NCBI RefSeq assembly: GCF_010389155.1
Contig: NC_057762.1
Coordinates: forward strand, 10,341,513 to 10,405,512
DNA: 64,000 nucleotides
DNA from: Erigeron canadensis
Lineage: Eukaryota > Streptophyta > Magnoliopsida > Asterales > Asteraceae
Reading direction: 5' to 3'
Of this stretch, positions 60,045-64,000 are shown one piece after another (positions within the stretch are counted from its first letter, which is position 1; every line of letters starts with the position of its first letter). The position numbers were made by a program, and so were the translations under genes. The notes below the pieces were generated by a model, which saw nothing but the letters and a program-made list of their open reading frames with translations, was not told the DNA's origin and did not search any database.

Positions 60045-61691
60045 ACATATGTGATCTATTAATTACAAAGATTAAAACTTGAAGGGGGTTTAAGGGTTGG
60101 TTGATTTTAATTAATTGTTAAATAATTAAAAAGTTGTTTTTCTTATTTTTAATTAATTAAATCGAATCTTGATTAAATAAAAATTATTGTTTAATTAAAT
60201 TTTCAGCCTCATTCAATGGAGATTGAAACCCTTAAGCAAGTTTTGAATTGTGAATTGACATGATTTATGTGATGAATTGCATGATTATGTGTATCTTGAT
60301 TATTTAAAGCTGTTAAATAATAGTAAAATCACAAGAAATTCATGTAAAATTTATTGTGATTTTACTGGATATATAGAGATATATTTTACAAAGCATGATG
60401 ATCCAATAATTAGGGTTGATTATTAGATAATTATGTGACAATGTGAATTTTTCGTGTAAATTTCCTGATTTGCGACAGTTTACTAAACAATTCATATATT
60501 TTAATCGGTAATGAATTAGAATCCCAAATTCAGACTGTAAATTCTAGACTCATTGGGCTACAACGTTGTAGTTCTGGTCGAAAGCTGAATCGGACCAGAA
60601 ACAGGCTTAAACTGGTCGTGAAACTACTAGAAATTTCCAGTCAGCAAGTTTTATTTGTTTATGTGCTAATTGTTAGTTATTTTGTTTAAGGGCTTACGCA
60701 ATCAAGGTAACTTGATGCATGTGGTCCTTCTTTTCGGAAAGGGGAATCGGGTTTAAACATATGCATGAACGATAGTGACCATGTTTAGGTGGCCTACCTT
60801 AACTTGTTACTTGATTAAGTAGTTCAGAAATTAGTAAGTTTATTAATTTTTGTATTGTTTATAAGTTGTGTAAAGGTGATGCAAAAATTGGTTTTTGAAA
60901 TAAACTTGACTAAGAACTATCGAAATAGAGATTTCATTAATAAAATTGGAGTCTTGCAAGCTTGAGATACACCGGCTCACCCATTTGAACAAACTCTAAG
61001 AGAGGTATAAGTCGGAGTGCGCTAACCTTCTAAAAGGGCGGGTTTTTAATTGCGTTCATCGCAAACCTTTGCCCTTGCGCTTCTTTGTGCGTTCAAATGG
61101 AGCTACCGAGCTCTCTTGTGTTGTTAAGACTATACAAATAATTTTATTAAATATTATGTTTCGAAGATTATGCATGAGTCTTTAAACATAAACTTTTGAT
61201 TCAAAACAAATGCATTACCCATTTAATCTTAAGTCAATGCCACCCACTTTGCTAAGAATACTTGCCAGTGCCTTTTGCTCTACGTGAGACGTAGGTGAAT
61301 TGTATCTCTTCAAGGTGGATTACCACTCGTTGTGAGACAGCGGTGGACTATCTACAGGTTCTTAATTGGGCGACTTAAAATGAGTTAAGAGGTGAGACCT
61401 TAACCCGTGGCATAAGATGGGACAAAACATGTTTACAAAACACTTAATACCCCTTTACAGTGTTGTTGTAAGTCCCATAATTCTAGGAGTTGCATGAATG
61501 CAATTATCGATTCTCGATTACCTTTTGAATACCGTCATTTCTAGCAGATCAACTGATGAAATGATTGTATGTCAAATTGGATCCTAGCCTTAGTGAAAGT
61601 AATTTGTTAGATGAATTTAACAAGGGTAAAATTACATTTCTTAAGGATAATTATCGGAATACTGATAATTGAACTTTTGTCTGTTTTGTAG
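60045..61691 (+). other. Long untranslated leader of the right-end Copia element
   Basis: No long open frame. It contains a stretch (60960-61480) closely matched in the related element, with paired-looking segments (gagctaccgagctctc) and repeated GTGAGAC motifs. It may hold packaging or translation signals. Confidence 0.7.
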
Positions 61692-64000
61692 ATGGCAACA
61701 AACAATACCACTCAAAACATACATCAATCGGCATTTAGGTCAATGTTGGAAAGGGAAAAGCTTTCTGGGCCAAATTTCAATGATTAGTATCGTCAGCTCA
61801 GGATCGTTTTGAGAGCTGAGAGGAAATACCAAGTCCTTGAAGAGCCAAGACCCGTTGCTCCTGCTGCCAATGCTTCTAATGAAGCATTAGCGGATTATGC
61901 TGCTGCATATGATAGACATAATGAGGTCGCTTGTCTGATGTTGGGAAGCATGAATGCTGACCTACAAAAGCAATTTGAGCAATCATTTCCATGTGATATG
62001 CTTACTGAACTCAAGTCTATGTTCGAGAAGCAAGCTGGCGTGGAGTTATTCGATCTTATCGATGTACTTCATGACTTGCGACATGAACAAGGAACACCGG
62101 TGAGTGCTCATATCCTTAAGATGAAAGGATATTTTGAGCAGTTGGATAGGTTGAACTATGCTTATGCAAAGCCAGTACAAATTGGTATGATTCTCAAGTC
62201 CTAGTCTAAGGATTTTGAAGAGTTTGGATGCAATTATACTATGCATAGCATGGATAAAACCGTTATGGAACTTCTTGCCATGGCTAATGAGTTTGAAAAG
62301 AAGTTGCCAAAGAAAACTGCTACTCCCAATGTTCTCATGATCAAGGGGGGAAAGGTCCAAAAAGGCAAACAACCGAAGGGAAAGGGCAAGGCTGAAGGTA
62401 AAGGAAAGCAAATTGCTGCTGCTCCTAAACCTAAGAAGACCCCTCCGGTGAAGAAGGAACATCCCGCTAAGAACCTACCTTGTTACCATTGTAATGAAGT
62501 AGGTCATTAGAAGCGGAATTCTCCCAAGTATCTTGCTGAGTTGAAGAAGAAGCAGCCCGGTACGTCTGGGACTTCAGGTATATTCTTCACCATTGAATTA
62601 TATTCATTTTCTAAGTGGAATTCATGGGTTTACGACACTGGGTGTGGTACTCATATCTGTAATTCATTACAGAGGCTTAGAAGGGGAAAGAAACTGAATC
62701 CGGGATCTTTGCAACTGTTCGTGGGAAATGGCCTACCAGCAGCTATAGAAGAAATCGGAGATTATCATTTGGTTTTACCTAGTGGTTTAATAATTGTTTT
62801 GAACGATTGTCATTATGCACCTTCTATTACTAGAGGTGTTATTTCAGTTTCTTTGTTGAAAAATAACGGATTCGTTAATGTCTTTAAAGATATGTGATTC
62901 AAAGGATAAATCAATGTATAATGTTAGCAAATGAGTCAAGCCCAATTCGGACTTGACTTATCTTTGGCATTGTCGACTTGCTCATGTTGGCAAGAAACGC
63001 ATTGAAAGACTTCAAAGGGATGGTGTCTTGCAAACAAATGATGAATCATTTGAAAAATGCATATCTTGTGTTTCTGGCAAAATGACAAGGAAACCTTTTC
63101 AAAATAAACCAGAAAGGGCTAAAGAGCTACTTGGACTAATACATTCGGATGTACGTAGCCCATTTAGACATGTGTCAAGGAGAGGTGCTAGCTAATTCGT
63201 CACTTTTACGGATGATTTCAGTCGTTATGGTTATGTTTACTTGATTAACCATAAACATAAAGTCTTTGAAACATTCAAGGAATTTAAAAGTGAAGTGGAG
63301 AATCAACTCGGTAAAACCATCAAGATCCTTCATTCGGATCGAGGTGGTGAATACTTAAGTCAAGAGTTTAAAGATTATCTGAAATCTTGTGGAATAGTTC
63401 AACAGCTTACTCCTCCATATACTCCTCAACACAATGGTGTTTCGGAGAGGAGGAATCGAACCTTGTTGGAAATGGTTCAATCAATGATGAATCATACGAC
63501 TCTTCCTTTTTCGTTTTAGGATTATGCCCTTGAGACTGTTCGCATTCTCAATATGGTTCCAACTAAGAAAGTTTACAAGACACCGCATGAATTGTGGCAT
63601 GGAAGTGTTCCTCATTTGTTTTACTTAAAAGTCTAGAGATGTGAGGCACTCGTGAAACGAGATACGCCTGACAAGCTTGCACCTAGATCTATAAAGTGCA
63701 TCTTTGTAGGTTACCCAAAGGAAACTATGGGTTACTACTTCTACTTTCCTACGGAAAACACTGTCAAAGTTCATCGATATGCCGAGTTCTTTGATGAGAA
63801 ACTCATATCTTAAGAAGACAGTGGGAGGATTGTTGAACTTGATGAGCATCAAGAAGATGTGTCAACTTCTAAAGATACTAGCAATTTTCAACTTGGGGGG
63901 GGGGGGAATGTTCAAAGAGATGAATCTCAAGATGAACTTCAAGTTGAAGATGAAGCGATTCCACTTCGTAGGTCCTCAAGGACAATACGTGCTCGTGATA
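61692..64000 (+). pseudogene. Copia gag-protease-integrase, many stops (3' partial)
   Basis: Starts at ATG 61692 (MATNNTTQ). Gag continues in frame past TAG at about 61785 and TAG at about 62202 (RKYQVLEEPRPVAPAANAS, LKSMFEKQAGVELFDLIDVL). The zinc knuckle (CYHCNEVGH) is followed by TAG at about 62508, and its last Cys is changed to Ser. Protease is WVYDTGCGTHI. Pre-integrase is LWHCRLAHVGKKR ... CISCVSGKM. Integrase shows HSDVRSPF, LHSDRGGEY and PQHNGVSERR. Further TAG/TAA codons lie near 63193, 63518, 63634 and 63811. Four of the stops fall where Copia proteins usually have Trp. The window ends in the linker before RT. Confidence 0.88.
63895..63906. repeat. Poly(G) tract in a Copia coding region
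   Basis: Twelve G at the place where the related element has sixteen (33181-33196, reverse strand). Confidence 0.9.

Larger units (their letters stand above)
59322..64000 (+). mobile_element. Copia LTR retrotransposon, 5' part (cut by window end)
   Basis: A 5' LTR at 59322-60029, the primer-binding site TGGTATCACGAGCC at 60031-60044, a leader of about 1.66 kb, then gag from 61692 and protease-integrase to the window end. It is the same family as the minus-strand element at 30068-37589: matching LTR text, leader, integrase segments (GYPKETMGYYFYF, NVQRDES) and the poly(G) tract. Several stops show that it is inactive. RT, RNase H and the 3' LTR should lie beyond the window. Confidence 0.9.

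Noticed and set aside
1..64000. CRISPR arrays, bacterial operons, rRNA genes, complete tRNA genes
   Set aside because: None seen; the gene structures are those of a plant nuclear genome.

Overview
This is nuclear DNA of a flowering plant, most likely a eudicot. Spliced genes with GT-AG introns encode plant-specific families (a BAM-type receptor kinase, a DREPP/PCaP cation-binding protein, a plastid Ycf3-interacting protein). The spacers are AT-rich, and much of the right half is transposable elements. I cannot fix the species; the daisy family is only a weak guess from the look of the repeats.

Layout. (a) 1-1949: the 3' part of a Copia-type LTR element that carries gag and protease but no integrase or reverse transcriptase. 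It appears to sit in an intron of an Arp2/3 complex subunit 2 (ARPC2) gene whose last five coding exons follow at 3189-5516. (b) 7912-11459: an intact two-exon LRR receptor kinase of the BAM/CLAVATA1 group (1000 aa). (c) 11460-16389: spacer with a Tourist-like MITE. (d) 16390-17673, minus strand: a four-exon PCaP/DREPP gene with a probable leader intron. (e) 18262-25123: spacer holding a foldback element, a tRNA-like SINE head, a Stowaway MITE and two more TAA/TTA-flanked MITEs. (f) 25124-29098: the six-exon gene for Ycf3-interacting protein 1, with a LINE relic in intron 5.

From 29.7 kb rightward the window is nested retrotransposons. A 5'-truncated LINE (29785-37898, with target duplications) was split by a 7.5-kb Copia element (30068-37589). 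A 10.56-kb Ty3/Gypsy element of Tat type follows (38260-48819, perfect ATGGC duplication). It carries a second RNase H, a 96-bp tandem array, and a three-exon gene on the opposite strand with its own TATA box and two G-boxes. A second LINE relic was split by a young 5-kb Copia element (50385-55425, perfect GCTAC duplication, LTRs differing at 2 of 203 sites) and by a 178-bp hairpin-rich insertion. The last 4.7 kb is the start of another Copia element of the same family as the 30-37 kb one.

The four host genes look functionally unrelated: actin nucleation, CLE-peptide signalling, plasma-membrane calcium/phosphoinositide binding and photosystem I assembly. The retroelement genes are nearly all broken, often by G-to-A or C-to-T changes that make stop codons. 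The most unusual item is the antisense spliced gene inside the Gypsy element. Next are a shared, well-preserved 1.6-kb leader in the two related Copia copies and a -1 slippery run between protease and reverse transcriptase in the Gypsy element.
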